A DNA stretch of 64,000 nt from Moorella thermoacetica (GCF_001267405.1 NZ_CP012369.1:708001-772000), one strand, 5' to 3'; numbered from the stretch's first letter, positions 41,604 to 50,529 are shown. Notes: a model not told the origin generated them from the letters alone. A program made the numbers and translations.

Positions 41604-41732
41604 ATGCTTGACAGCAGAAATATATCTCCCGCCAGGCCGGAAACAGGTCAGGACTGGATCGAACGCCTGCAGTGGCTGGGAATTAAAGTAGAAGAGCCCC
41701 GGGAAAAGGATAAAGATCAGCAAACCATGTGA
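41604..41732 (+). CDS. Small ORF, 42 residues, unknown
   Basis: ATG 41604 to TGA 41730-41732 encodes a 42-residue hydrophilic peptide (starts MLDSRNISPARPETGQDWIE, ends KDKDQQTM). It has a strong ribosome site (GCAGGAGGG) supplied by the dispersed element, and a large inverted repeat (probable terminator) closes the unit 33 bases after its stop. I recognise no family. The combination of ribosome site, short spacing and terminator suggests that it is translated, but conservation cannot be tested here. Confidence 0.45.
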   Translation: MLDSRNISPARPETGQDWIERLQWLGIKVEEPREKDKDQQTM

Positions 41733-41765
41733 TGGTCAACACATATTTTTATGATAAAGCTAATT

Positions 41766-41818
41766 GAAAACCCTGCGGTAACCCTTTATGATAAGGCCAT
41801 AGAAACCGCAGGGTTTTC
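41766..41818. terminator. 14-bp inverted repeat, probable bidirectional terminator
   Basis: GAAAACCCTGCGGT (41766-41779) pairs perfectly with ACCGCAGGGTTTTC (41805-41818) across a 25-base loop. The 3' arm ends in TTTTC, giving a short T-run on the plus strand, and the mirror arm gives the same on the minus strand. It separates the small ORF from the MoxR-type gene. Confidence 0.7.
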
Positions 41819-41849
41819 TATGTTATTATGAACTTGGTGGAGGGAGGGA

Positions 41850-42752
41850 GTGATCTTTTTGCACCAGGAAATAACCCTCTCCTGGCTGACCGCTGCCTTT
41901 GCCCGGGACGGCTATATCTGTGGCGAAGAAATCCTGATCCCGGTCTACCTCGCCCTGCGCTTGGAGAAACCCTTGCTGATTAGCGGGGCGCCCGGGGTGG
42001 GCAAGACTGAGGTAGCCAAGGTCTTGAGCCGGGTTCTGGACACCGAATTGATCCGCCTGCAGTGTTATGAAGGTTTGGATGAAAACAAGGCCTTGTATGA
42101 ATGGAACTACCAAAAACAGCTATTGATGATCGAGCTTTCACGCCAGGGTTGTACCCGTGGAGAAGATCAGCCGGACCTCTTTTCCGAGGAATACCTGCTG
42201 GAGCGGCCCCTTCTCAAGGCCCTGCGCCACCCCCGCCGGCCGGTCCTCCTTATCGATGAAATCGATAAAAGCGACCAGGAGTTTGAGGCCTTCCTCTTCG
42301 AAGTCCTCTCTGATTTTCAGGTCTCTATCCCGGAACTGGGCACTATCAAAGCTCGCCAGGTTCCGGTGGTGGTGTTGACCAGTAACGGCGACCGGGAGCT
42401 TTCCGACGGTTTGAAAAGACGCTGCCTTTTTCTCTATATTGACTATCCCGACGTGGACAAGGAAACCCGGATTATTCGCAGCAAGGTACCGGAGGCCGGG
42501 GAGGTCCTAGCCCGGCAGGTAGCGGCAGCCGTCAATCGCATCCGGGCCGGCCTGGACCTGCGCAAAAAGCCGGCCATTGCTGAGACCATCGACTGGGCCA
42601 GGGCCCTGGTGCTTATGGAAGCCCGGGCTCTGGAACCAAACCTGGTACGCCGCACCTTGAACCTCCTTTTCAAGGATCAGGAGGATGTGGAGACCTTCAA
42701 CCGGGAGCTGGGGGTGGAAGAGCTGTGCCGGCAGGTTATCAACGGGGGGTAA
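41850..42752 (+). CDS. MoxR/CoxD-type AAA+ ATPase
   Basis: A 300-residue AAA+ ATPase: Walker A SGAPGVGKTEVAKVLS (about residue 46), Walker B PVLLIDEIDKSDQEFEAFLF (about residue 133) and the sensor region VVVLTSNGDRELSDGLKRRC. MoxR-family ATPases act as chaperones with a VWA-domain partner, here encoded immediately downstream with a 28-base overlap. CoxD/CoxE-like pairs mature Mo-Cu hydroxylases, but no such enzyme is in the window. GTG 41850 is used; TTG 41859 has better spacing to GGAGGGAG. Confidence 0.85.
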   Translation: MIFLHQEITLSWLTAAFARDGYICGEEILIPVYLALRLEKPLLISGAPGVGKTEVAKVLSRVLDTELIRLQCYEGLDENKALYEWNYQKQLLMIELSRQGCTRGEDQPDLFSEEYLLERPLLKALRHPRRPVLLIDEIDKSDQEFEAFLFEVLSDFQVSIPELGTIKARQVPVVVLTSNGDRELSDGLKRRCLFLYIDYPDVDKETRIIRSKVPEAGEVLARQVAAAVNRIRAGLDLRKKPAIAETIDWARALVLMEARALEPNLVRRTLNLLFKDQEDVETFNRELGVEELCRQVINGG

Positions 42753-44062
42753 CCCTGGAAGCCAACCTGGTATATTTTATCCAGCTATTACGACGCCTTG
42801 GTCTCCGTATCAGCACGGCGGAGACCCTGACGGCCCTTGAGGCCCTTAAGGAGATACCCCTGGACCGGGAGGGCATGGTCCGGGCAGCCCTCCAGGCGGC
42901 CCTGGTCAAGGATGGCGCCCGGGTAGCCCTCTTTCACCAGGCCTGGGCCCATTTTTTTCACCCTGATGGGGAACAGGAAGCCGAGCCCGGGCCGCAACTA
43001 TCACCAGCTGGTAACAGCCTTCCCGAAACACCTGAACCGGAACAGGACCTCCTTTTCCGGGGCCGGCCCCTGGAATTGCCGGCATCTGCCAGGGAGATTT
43101 ACCGGCAGCTGACCCCGGAAATCCGGGAGCGCCTGCAGCAATTCGTCCGTGCCAGCGAAGCCGGCGCCCCCGATGATGAACGCTTCCGCCCCCTGCTGGC
43201 GAGCCTAGTCAGCGGCCATTTAAACTACTGGGGGCGCCAGCTGGCCGAAGAGCAGCCCCTGGTGGATCCATGGGAAGGTACAGAAATGGACGCCTCCCTG
43301 GCGCAGATTGTAGCGGCAGCGGACCAGGACACGGGCCTTCTGTGGGCCGACCTCAAAGAATTGAGCCGGGCTGACCCGGAACTGGTGATCAGGGTCATTC
43401 GCCGCCTGGTCCGGCGCCTGGCCGGCGTTTTAGCGCGGCGCTATCACCCGACCAGGAAAAAGCGGGTCATTAGCTGGCGGCCCAGCATCCGCCGCAACCT
43501 CCAGTACGGCGGCCTGCCCCTGCGACTGATCTACCGCGCCCGCCGGGTTAAGAAACCCCGCCTCCTCCTGTTGGCCGACGTCTCCGGTTCCATGGCCCGT
43601 TACGCCGCTTTTGTCATGGAGTTTATCTATGGCCTGGGCCAGGTGGTCGGCGGGGTGGAGGCCTTTGTTTTTGCTGAGGACTTTCAACGGGTAACGCCCC
43701 TGCTGGACAAGAAGTTGGGGCCGGTGGAATTACAGGACCGCCTCATGAGCGCCACCCCCACCTGGGGGGCAGGGACGCGCCTGGACCTGGCCCTGGCCGG
43801 TATATTGAAGGATTATCCTGCCTTATTCCAGAAAAATACCGTGATCGTGATTATCAGCGACACCAAGACCCTCCAGGTGCCGGCGGCCGCCGCGGGTTTA
43901 AAGGCCTGGCGGCGGCGGGTCAAGGACATCATCTGGCTGAATACCCTGCGCCGGGAGGAATGGGGCCGCTGGCAGTCGGTAGCAGCCTTGAGGCCCTATT
44001 GCCGTATGTTCTCCTGCCGCTCCCTGGGTCAACTGGAAATAATACTGCGGGAGTATTTGTAG
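42725..44062 (+). CDS. CoxE-like VWA-domain protein
   Basis: A 445-residue protein. The N-terminal half is helical (VYFIQLLRRLGLRISTAETL). The C-terminal half is a von Willebrand A domain with the MIDAS motif DVSGSM (in LLLADVSGSMARYAAFVMEF), the threonine in SATPTWGAGTRLDLALAGIL and VIVIISDTKT. This is the CoxE/VWA-CoxE layout, normally the partner of a MoxR ATPase. GTG 42725 overlaps the upstream ATPase gene, so they are coupled. The client protein is unknown. Confidence 0.85.
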   Translation: MPAGYQRGVTLEANLVYFIQLLRRLGLRISTAETLTALEALKEIPLDREGMVRAALQAALVKDGARVALFHQAWAHFFHPDGEQEAEPGPQLSPAGNSLPETPEPEQDLLFRGRPLELPASAREIYRQLTPEIRERLQQFVRASEAGAPDDERFRPLLASLVSGHLNYWGRQLAEEQPLVDPWEGTEMDASLAQIVAAADQDTGLLWADLKELSRADPELVIRVIRRLVRRLAGVLARRYHPTRKKRVISWRPSIRRNLQYGGLPLRLIYRARRVKKPRLLLLADVSGSMARYAAFVMEFIYGLGQVVGGVEAFVFAEDFQRVTPLLDKKLGPVELQDRLMSATPTWGAGTRLDLALAGILKDYPALFQKNTVIVIISDTKTLQVPAAAAGLKAWRRRVKDIIWLNTLRREEWGRWQSVAALRPYCRMFSCRSLGQLEIILREYL

Positions 44063-44065
44063 CTG

Positions 44066-44246
44066 GAGCCCCTCAAGGGGGCTGACACTGCAATGGGGTG
44101 AGGGGGTTCCAGGAGGGCGCCTTTGCGCGTGAGTATCAGAAGAACGAGGCCGGCTGAGGATAAGCGCGGTCACCCTGTTTGAAGCCCGAAGGGCCGAGTT
44201 GTGGCCGCACCCGGTAACATACATTGTAGGACCCCATTTTCGGAGG
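44066..44246 (+). repeat. Degenerate dispersed element upstream of the response regulator
   Basis: GGAGCCCCTCAAGGGGGCTG at the start resembles the 5' module (GGAGCCC, then ATGGGG and TCTGAC) of the copy before cheR. The end, CATTGTAGGACCCCATTTTC followed by GGAGG, resembles its 3' module. The middle is only loosely similar. Weaker than the copies at 19500, 40466 and 41365. Confidence 0.4.
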
Positions 44247-44337
44247 CGCGATGGACTTTCCTGGCCGGGTCATACCGTTGATCTTCCCCGGCACAGGGTT
44301 TATCTTTATTATAGATACATCAAGGGGGTATCCAGAA

Positions 44338-45021
44338 GTGGAACCGGTACGGGTGCTGGTGGCCGACGACGAAGCCGGGTTGCGCCAGCTAGTGCGCCTT
44401 TATTTAGAAAAGGAAGGCATGATAGTTGGCGAGGCCGCCACGGGTCGCCAGACCCTGGAGAGGTTGCATCAGGATAAATACGATCTCCTCATCCTGGACC
44501 TGATGATGCCCGACGGTGACGGCTGGACGGTCTGCCGGGAAGTGCGCCGTGAAATGGACCTGCCTATCATTATGCTCACCGCAAGGGGCGAGGAAATGGA
44601 TCGCCTGCTGGGGTTCGAGCTGGGGGCAGACGACTACGTTACCAAGCCCTTCAGCCCCCGGGAACTGGTGGCCAGGGTCAAGGCCTTATTACGGCGGGCC
44701 CGGAACGAGCGGGCACGGGGGGAACGGTTACAGTTTCCCGGCCTAGTAATCGACATTCCCGCCCGGGAGGTTAAGGTCGACGGCCGCACCATAGGCAACC
44801 TGACGCCCAAGGAGTTCGATCTCCTCCTTTTCCTGGCCCGCCACCCCGGGCAGGTCATGAGCCGGGAAAAGATTCTGGAAAAGGTCTGGGGCTACGATTT
44901 TTACGGTGACCTGCGGACGGTAGATACCCATATCAAAAACTTGCGGGAAAAGCTGGGCCGGGAACACGCCTGGATCGCCACCGTCTGGGGCGTAGGATAC
45001 AAGTTTGAGGTGGGGTCATGA
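44338..45021 (+). CDS. OmpR-family response regulator
   Basis: A 227-residue two-domain regulator: a receiver with phosphorylation Asp in LLILDLMMPDGDG, the conserved TARGEE and DDYVTKPFSPREL; and an OmpR-type winged helix with LTPKEFDLLLFLARHPGQVM and VDTHIKNLREKLG. GTG 44338 is preceded by AAGGGGGTA at good spacing. An in-frame ATG at 44251 also has a GGAGG site from the dispersed element but would add 29 residues unlike the family. It overlaps the sensor kinase gene by 4 bases, so the two form one system. Confidence 0.9.
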   Translation: MEPVRVLVADDEAGLRQLVRLYLEKEGMIVGEAATGRQTLERLHQDKYDLLILDLMMPDGDGWTVCREVRREMDLPIIMLTARGEEMDRLLGFELGADDYVTKPFSPRELVARVKALLRRARNERARGERLQFPGLVIDIPAREVKVDGRTIGNLTPKEFDLLLFLARHPGQVMSREKILEKVWGYDFYGDLRTVDTHIKNLREKLGREHAWIATVWGVGYKFEVGS

Positions 45022-46832
45022 TCAGCAGGAGTATTACCGCCAAGCTCTGGTTGCTCCTGGTTTCCCTGGTTGTCGTCAGCCTCCTGGTCATTGGCATATC
45101 CCTGCACGGCCTTCTGGGGAATTACTACTACCGGCAGCAAGCCCAGACCATGCTGGATAAAGGGGAACTGCTGGCCCGGAGCCTGGCGACCGGTAGCGGC
45201 GGTGACCTGGCCGGCCAGGCCGACCTCCTGGGCCGGATGGCCGGTACCGGAGTGATGATCATCGACCGCCAGGGCCTGGTCCTTTCCTGCAGCAGCGAAG
45301 CCGGGCCGGGTGACGGGTCCGGTATGGGGATGATGGGCCGGGGCCGCGGTTACGGCCGCATGATGCACGGTAACTTTCCAGTAACCGGTATGCACCTGGA
45401 GGGTGCCGAGGTCCAGCAGGTCCTGGCCGGGAATACCGTCGTGAAACGGGGTTACCAGCAGGCCTTTAATACCAGTATGCTGACGGTGGCGGTCCCTATC
45501 AAGACCGGCAATGAAGTTAACGGGGCAGTTATCCTTTTTGCCCCGGAGGCTTCGTTAAGCGCCGCCATGGGCGCCATGAGTCGACTGATCCTTTATGCCG
45601 GCCTTGTGGCCGTACTCCTGGCGACCATCCTGGCCCTCTTTGCCGCCCGCAGGGTGACCAGGCCTCTGAAAAGCTTAAGCCTGGCGGCCCGGCAAATGGC
45701 CAGGGGTGATTTCAGCGTCCGGGTGCCGGTAGCTTCAGCGGACGAACTGGGCCAGCTGGCCGGGAGCTTTAATTTTCTGGCCGGGGAATTGTCCCGGACG
45801 GTGGCCGCCCTCTCCCGGGAGAAGGAAAAGCTGAATAGGGTGGTCCGGGATATGACTGACAGGGTTCTCGCCTTTACAGCCAGTGGCCGGGTCCTCTTTG
45901 CCAACCCTCGGGCGGAAAAGCTCCTGGGTTTACCCTTGTCACCGGGGGCGGAACTGCCGGTCGAACTCCTGGACCCCTTACGGGCGGCAGTGGCCGGGGA
46001 GGGAACTACCGGCGAAATAAACTGGCAGGAGCGGGTGCTGGCAGTCCGGGCCGCTCCCCTGCAGGAAGAGGACCCCTGCGGGGAGGCAGCGGTGGCCATA
46101 CTCCAGGATATAACCACCCAGAAAAAGATGGAGCAGATGCGCCGGGAGTTCCTGGCCAGCGTCTCCCATGAATTGCGCACGCCCCTGAGTTTTATCCAGG
46201 GTTACGGCGAAGCCCTGGCCGACGGCCTGGCGACGGGTGAGAAGGAACGCCAGGAGTATACCGGCATTATCCTGGCCGAGGCCAACCGCCTGCGCCGCCT
46301 GGTAGATGACCTTTTTGACCTCAACAAGATGGCTGCCGGGCACCTGCCCCTGGAACTGGCCGAGGTAGACCCCGGGGAACTGGTAACTGGAGTGGCCAGG
46401 AAGTACCAGCCCTTGCTGGCGGAACACGGTTTAGTCCTGGAGGTGGAGCTCGAGCCCTACCTGCCGCCGGTATGGGCTGACGCCGGGCGTCTGGAGCAGG
46501 TCCTGGTCAACCTCCTGGATAACGCCCGGCGACATACGTCTCCCGGGGGTCGGATTACCATCAGCGCCGGCCTGGCCGGTAGGGAGTTAAAGATAAGCGT
46601 AGCCGACACCGGCAAGGGCATCCCGGCAGGGGAACTGCCCTATATCTGGGAGCGATTTTACAAGGTGGACAAATCCCGATCCCGGGGCGATAGTGGCAGC
46701 GGCCTGGGCCTGGCCATCGTTAAGGGCCTGGTAGAAGCCCATGGCGGCCGGGTCGAAGTAGTAAGTGAACCGGGTCGGGGCAGCATCTTTAGCTTTTATC
46801 TGCCGTTGCATATTGACAGCGAAAATGGATAA
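45018..46832 (+). CDS. Membrane sensor histidine kinase
   Basis: A 604-residue kinase. An N-terminal membrane helix (about residues 9-33) and a second helix near residue 195 enclose an extracellular sensor region. Then come HAMP (RRVTRPLKSLSLAARQMARG), a PAS-like domain (about residues 270-365), HisKA with the phosphorylated His in SVSHELRTPLSFIQGYGEAL, and HATPase with VLVNLLDNARRH and GSGLGLAIVKGLVEAHGG. The sensor region has a Gly/Met/Arg-rich stretch (GMGMMGRGRGYGRMMHG) that could bind a metal. Partner of the response regulator just upstream. Confidence 0.9.
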   Translation: MISRSITAKLWLLLVSLVVVSLLVIGISLHGLLGNYYYRQQAQTMLDKGELLARSLATGSGGDLAGQADLLGRMAGTGVMIIDRQGLVLSCSSEAGPGDGSGMGMMGRGRGYGRMMHGNFPVTGMHLEGAEVQQVLAGNTVVKRGYQQAFNTSMLTVAVPIKTGNEVNGAVILFAPEASLSAAMGAMSRLILYAGLVAVLLATILALFAARRVTRPLKSLSLAARQMARGDFSVRVPVASADELGQLAGSFNFLAGELSRTVAALSREKEKLNRVVRDMTDRVLAFTASGRVLFANPRAEKLLGLPLSPGAELPVELLDPLRAAVAGEGTTGEINWQERVLAVRAAPLQEEDPCGEAAVAILQDITTQKKMEQMRREFLASVSHELRTPLSFIQGYGEALADGLATGEKERQEYTGIILAEANRLRRLVDDLFDLNKMAAGHLPLELAEVDPGELVTGVARKYQPLLAEHGLVLEVELEPYLPPVWADAGRLEQVLVNLLDNARRHTSPGGRITISAGLAGRELKISVADTGKGIPAGELPYIWERFYKVDKSRSRGDSGSGLGLAIVKGLVEAHGGRVEVVSEPGRGSIFSFYLPLHIDSENG

Positions 46833-46872
46833 TACTAAAATAATAACGGTTAAACCAATGGGGGTGAAAGTG

Positions 46873-47070
46873 ATGCCGACGTATGATTTCCGTTGCCAGG
46901 AGTGTGGCGAACGTTTTACAGTTAAAATGTCCTGGAAGGATAAAGACAAGGCTACCTGCCCTGCCTGTGGCAGCAAGAAACTGCAGCAACTATTTACGGG
47001 GATTACCATCCTGGGTGGCAACAGCGGCGGTGGCGGTTGCGCGGCCCCGGCAGGCAGCAGCTTCAGTTGA
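46873..47070 (+). CDS. FmdB-family zinc-ribbon protein
   Basis: A 65-residue protein: PTYDFRCQECGERFTVKMSW and CPACGSKKLQQLF give two CxxC pairs that bind zinc. The Gly-rich C-terminus ends in a second cysteine region (GGGGCAAPAGSSFS). FmdB-family proteins are small putative regulators of unknown target. ATG 46873 has a GGGGGTGAAAG site; a longer in-frame reading overlapping the kinase gene was rejected. Confidence 0.8.
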   Translation: MPTYDFRCQECGERFTVKMSWKDKDKATCPACGSKKLQQLFTGITILGGNSGGGGCAAPAGSSFS

Positions 47071-47118
47071 GGAGGTTAAAAAAAGGGGCCGGGAGCCCCT
47101 GGTATAGAAAAAAGTTAG

Positions 47119-47147
47119 AACCCCGGCGAAACGGGGTTATATTTTTT
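47119..47147 (+). terminator. Terminator after the FmdB-type gene
   Basis: A 7-bp stem (AACCCCG with CGGGGTT) with loop GCGAAA, followed by ATATTTTTT. It closes the two-component system and FmdB unit; a promoter starts six bases later. Confidence 0.85.
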
Positions 47148-47152
47148 GTCCG

Positions 47153-47181
47153 TTGACACCTGCTCTCCCTTAAGTTATGAT
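47153..47181 (+). promoter_or_regulatory. Sigma-A-type promoter for the TPR protein gene
   Basis: TTGACA (47153-47158), a 17-bp spacer and TATGAT (47176-47181). Perfect -35 and five of six at -10. A start near 47188 would leave about 15 bases before the ATG at 47203, which contain the GAGGGGTGG ribosome site. Confidence 0.75.
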
Positions 47182-47202
47182 GGGGCAGAGAGGGGTGGAG
47201 AA

Positions 47203-47958
47203 ATGGGAATGATGTCTTCCCTGCGCCGGCTCGGTAAAAGGCGGCCGGTCCTGGGAATTCTTTTTGTAGTTGTATTGAGTATCGGTTTAGTGGGCAGCTA
47301 TGCAATATTTTCAACCCCCAAGGCCCCGGTGGCTCCATCGGAGAGCCAGGCCCAAGCTCCGGACGCCAACCAGCAGGCAGAAGCCATGCAGAAGGCGGCC
47401 CAGGAACAAATAAGCAAGCTGGAAACTGATATCGCCAACCTGCAAAAGGATTTGCAGGCTAAACCCGGTGATATTGCTACAGCTGTAAAGCTGGGGGATA
47501 GCCAGTATAACCTGGGTACCCTTTACCTTTTTGTTAATGGCGACCAGGAAAAAGCTACCCAGACCTTTAAAGCAGCGGTAGCCACCTACCAGCAAGTGTT
47601 GAAGCTCAACCCCGCTGAAAAGGGCATCAACCTGCGGCTGGCCGGGGCCGCCCTCTACGCTGGCGATAGCAAACTGGCGGAGGATAACTTCCAGGCGGCC
47701 ATTAAGGCCGACCCCAACGATAATAACGCTCGTATGACTTATGGCATGTACCTGGCCTCCATGAAGGGCGACTACCAGGGAGCCATTGACCAGTGGCAGG
47801 AAATTTTAAAGCATAACCCGGATAAGGACCTGGCTACCCAGGTTCAGGAGATGATCAAGCAGGCCGAGATGGCCAAACAGGATGCCAATAAATCGGCTGC
47901 CAACCAGCCGCCCGCTAATCAGCCCCAGGCAAATGGCGGGCAGGGGAGCGGGAAGTAA
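47203..47958 (+). CDS. Membrane-anchored TPR protein
   Basis: A 251-residue protein with one N-terminal membrane helix (residues about 15-35, VLGILFVVVLSIGLVGSYAI). A coiled-coil-like segment (QEQISKLETDIANLQKDLQA) follows, then three TPR-like repeats (ATQTFKAAVATYQQVLKLNP, LAEDNFQAAIKADPNDNNAR, GAIDQWQEILKHNPDKDLAT). The C-terminal tail is rich in Asn, Gln and Pro. Topology suggests the TPR part faces the outside of the membrane. Role unknown; a dedicated promoter and terminator make it a single-gene unit. Confidence 0.75.
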   Translation: MGMMSSLRRLGKRRPVLGILFVVVLSIGLVGSYAIFSTPKAPVAPSESQAQAPDANQQAEAMQKAAQEQISKLETDIANLQKDLQAKPGDIATAVKLGDSQYNLGTLYLFVNGDQEKATQTFKAAVATYQQVLKLNPAEKGINLRLAGAALYAGDSKLAEDNFQAAIKADPNDNNARMTYGMYLASMKGDYQGAIDQWQEILKHNPDKDLATQVQEMIKQAEMAKQDANKSAANQPPANQPQANGGQGSGK

Positions 47959-47974
47959 CAGAAAAAGAGAAACT

Positions 47975-48007
47975 AACCCCCGGGTAGTATTTTGCCCGGA
48001 GGTTTTT
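47975..48007 (+). terminator. Terminator after the TPR protein gene
   Basis: A stem of about ten pairs with one mismatch (AACCCCCGGG with CCCGGAGGTT) followed by TTTTTG. It lies 17 bases after the TPR gene stop. Confidence 0.75.
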
Positions 48008-48106
48008 GTGCGCCCGGCAGGGGCGTGACGTGATTGGGAAAGTATACGGACAGGCAAGACGGCCTTAGCCTGCTATCCGGGAGAGAGGGTACCCAGCCCT
48101 TGTTTT

Positions 48107-49441
48107 TCATTGCCTGGCCAGGGAGGGCTGGGGTAGGCCGAGGTTCCCCGCCCGGAGTCTTTCCATAAAATGGTTAAACCGCTTGCGGATGTTCAGATTC
48201 AGGGCCCAGAGGATGGCGGCGTGCTTCTTGGCCAACCCCAGGCGACGGGAGATGGAACCCAGGGAGTAGAATTCCTGCCAGGCCCAGTTAAAGCCTTCCT
48301 GGAGGGTCCGGGCGCTCATGTTTTTCGGTTCAAAGACTACCTTGCTGATGGTATACTCGCTCCAGTCATTATTGGTGATGCGCCCCTCACGTTCCAGGGC
48401 CTCCCTTAAGGGGGTTCCCGGGAAGGGGGTCAGGATGCCGAATTGGGCGGCTTCCAGGCGATTTTCCTGGGCGAATTTGACGGTGCGTTCAAAGACGCTT
48501 TCGTCATCCTCGTCAAGGCCGAAGACAAAGGCGCCTTCAATGGCAATGCCGTGGTCATGAAGCTTCTTAATGGCCTGCCGGTAATCATCCACCAGGTTTA
48601 CCCTTTTGCCGACGGCCTTGAGGTTGGCAGGGGAAAGGGATTCAAAGCCGATAAAAAGACCGATGCAGCCGCTCGCGGCGGCGAGCCGCAATAATTCCTC
48701 GTCCCGGGCGATATTTAAGGACCCCTGGCTAAACCATTTTACTTTGCGCGGTAAGCGGGCCAGCTCGGTGAAGAGGCGGCGGGCGTAGGCGGGATTACCG
48801 ACAATATTGTCGTCAATAAAGGCAATTACCTCGCCCTCCAGGTCCCGGACTTCGCTGATGACTTCTTCTACCGGACGAAAACGGTAGCTGTGGCCGAAGA
48901 ACTGGCTGACGGAGCAGAAGGAGCAGGCGAAGGGACAGCCACGGGTAGTCTGGACGGTGTCGGGAACCAGGTAGCGACTCCTTTGTAAGAGGTCCCGGCG
49001 GGGGATAACCATATGTTCCAGGGAAGGGCGCTTTTCCTGGCGGTAAAAGGCTTGCAACTGGCCGTTTTCCAGGTCGGTCAGGAGCCGTTGCCATGAACCC
49101 TCGGCTTCGCCGACCACGACGGCATCGGCGTGGGCGATGGCTTCCTCCGGCAGGGCGGAGGGGTGCATACCACCCAGGACCACCATGGTACCCCTTTCCC
49201 GGAAGGCATCGGCGATCTCGTAGGCGCGAGGTGCCAGGGCTGTCATGGCCGAGATGCCGACCAGGTCGTACTTCTCATTGAAGTCGAGATCGGTTAAACT
49301 CTCATCCAGGATAGTCACCTCATGCTGGGGTGGCGTCATGGCTGCCAGGGTGATGAGATTCAGGGGCGGGAAGATAGACTTTTCCTTTTCACTTTCCCAG
49401 AGGGGGTCGTGCCAGGCCGGAGCAATCAAGGCGATTTTCAT
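48107..49441 (-). CDS. B12-binding-domain radical SAM protein
   Basis: A 444-residue minus-strand protein. The N-terminal part looks like a cobalamin-binding domain (LNLITLAAMTPPQHEVTILD, VVLGGMHPSALPEEAIAHAD). It is followed by a radical SAM core with the [4Fe-4S] motif CPFACSFCSVSQFFG near residue 170 and a strand motif VIAFIDDNIVGNPAYA. The family (BchE, HpnJ, and similar) catalyses methylations or rearrangements; the substrate is unknown. It is divergent from the ROK kinase gene with about 118 bp between them. The DNA before its own 5' end is AT-rich. Confidence 0.85.
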   Translation of the reverse strand: MKIALIAPAWHDPLWESEKEKSIFPPLNLITLAAMTPPQHEVTILDESLTDLDFNEKYDLVGISAMTALAPRAYEIADAFRERGTMVVLGGMHPSALPEEAIAHADAVVVGEAEGSWQRLLTDLENGQLQAFYRQEKRPSLEHMVIPRRDLLQRSRYLVPDTVQTTRGCPFACSFCSVSQFFGHSYRFRPVEEVISEVRDLEGEVIAFIDDNIVGNPAYARRLFTELARLPRKVKWFSQGSLNIARDEELLRLAAASGCIGLFIGFESLSPANLKAVGKRVNLVDDYRQAIKKLHDHGIAIEGAFVFGLDEDDESVFERTVKFAQENRLEAAQFGILTPFPGTPLREALEREGRITNNDWSEYTISKVVFEPKNMSARTLQEGFNWAWQEFYSLGSISRRLGLAKKHAAILWALNLNIRKRFNHFMERLRAGNLGLPQPSLARQ

Positions 49442-49559
49442 AATTTATTACCTCCAGCAAAAGGTTTTGGCAATAATATGGCCATGACGGTAAGAAATCA
49501 TGTATATTGTTCTTGTTAAGAACCCAAAATCCTGCATTTTTCGGAAGGGATGGTTAAAG

Positions 49560-50507
49560 TTGTGCCTTTTGGGTATCGATCTCGGCGGTACATCAATTAA
49601 GGCCGGGCTGGTGGATATAAACGGAAAGATTCTGAAAAAAGGACAGGTGCCTACGGGGGCCGGTGAAGGTACAACCGCAGTTTTAAAGCGCATCAAGAAC
49701 CTGGCCCGGGACCTGGCCGGTGAACAGGGTCTGGCTCTGGGTGAACTCGAAGGGATCGGTATCGGTATTCCCGGATCGGTTGATGTGGCCAGGGGGTTGG
49801 TCCACCTGGCTCCCAATCTCTTCTGGCGCGATTTCTCCCTCCGGGATGAACTGGCAGCCTTACTGGATCTACCTGTGGCTATTGAAAATGACGCCCACGT
49901 TGCCGCCCTGGGGGAGATGTGGCAGGGAGCCGGCCGGGGATATACCTCCCTCCTCATGGTAACCATTGGCACGGGTATCGGCTCAGGACTGATTATTGAC
50001 GGTCGCGTCCATCACGGCCTTTTCGGTTATGGAGCGGAGATGGGGCATATAAAAATGGTCTGTGACGGCCGGCAGTGTCACTGTGGCGGCCATGGCTGCC
50101 TGGAGACCCTGGCTTCGGCCACAGCTATGGTAAAGTCTTTCCGGGAGTACCTGGCAGCGGGTTACCCATCCATGTTATCGGATAGGCCCGAACTTGGGGC
50201 GAAGGAGATCCTGGCAGCCGCCGCCGGGGGCGACGAACTGGCTGGCCGCGTCATCGACGAGGCCGCCTGCTATTTGGGAACAGCCCTGGCCAATGCCGTC
50301 CTCCTGGTGGGGCCGGAAGCAATAATTATCGGGGGGGGACCGGCCCAGGCCGGGGAGGTAATCTTAGATCCTATCCGCAAACACCTGGCTGCAGCCATGG
50401 GAACCTGGCAGCTTAAGCAAGTACCGGTCCTACAGGCTGCCCTGGGTAATGATGCAGGTATTATCGGCGCCGCTTATCTGGCTATGAAGACGAGCTCACA
50501 ATATTGA
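49560..50507 (+). CDS. ROK-family sugar kinase (glucokinase type)
   Basis: A 315-residue ROK protein: the ATP motif LLGIDLGGTSIKAGLVD at the N-terminus, VAIENDAHVAALGEMWQGAG with the catalytic Asp, the zinc motif CHCGGHGCLE (about residues 178-187), and a C-terminal AIIIGGGPAQAGEVIL segment. Probably ATP-dependent glucokinase, though ROK kinases also act on other sugars. TTG 49560 has AAGGGATGG seven bases upstream and gives a normal N-terminus. An ATG at 49500 would add 20 non-family residues. Confidence 0.85.
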   Translation: MCLLGIDLGGTSIKAGLVDINGKILKKGQVPTGAGEGTTAVLKRIKNLARDLAGEQGLALGELEGIGIGIPGSVDVARGLVHLAPNLFWRDFSLRDELAALLDLPVAIENDAHVAALGEMWQGAGRGYTSLLMVTIGTGIGSGLIIDGRVHHGLFGYGAEMGHIKMVCDGRQCHCGGHGCLETLASATAMVKSFREYLAAGYPSMLSDRPELGAKEILAAAAGGDELAGRVIDEAACYLGTALANAVLLVGPEAIIIGGGPAQAGEVILDPIRKHLAAAMGTWQLKQVPVLQAALGNDAGIIGAAYLAMKTSSQY

Positions 50508-50529
50508 ACCAAACCCCGGCTAGTTGCAG

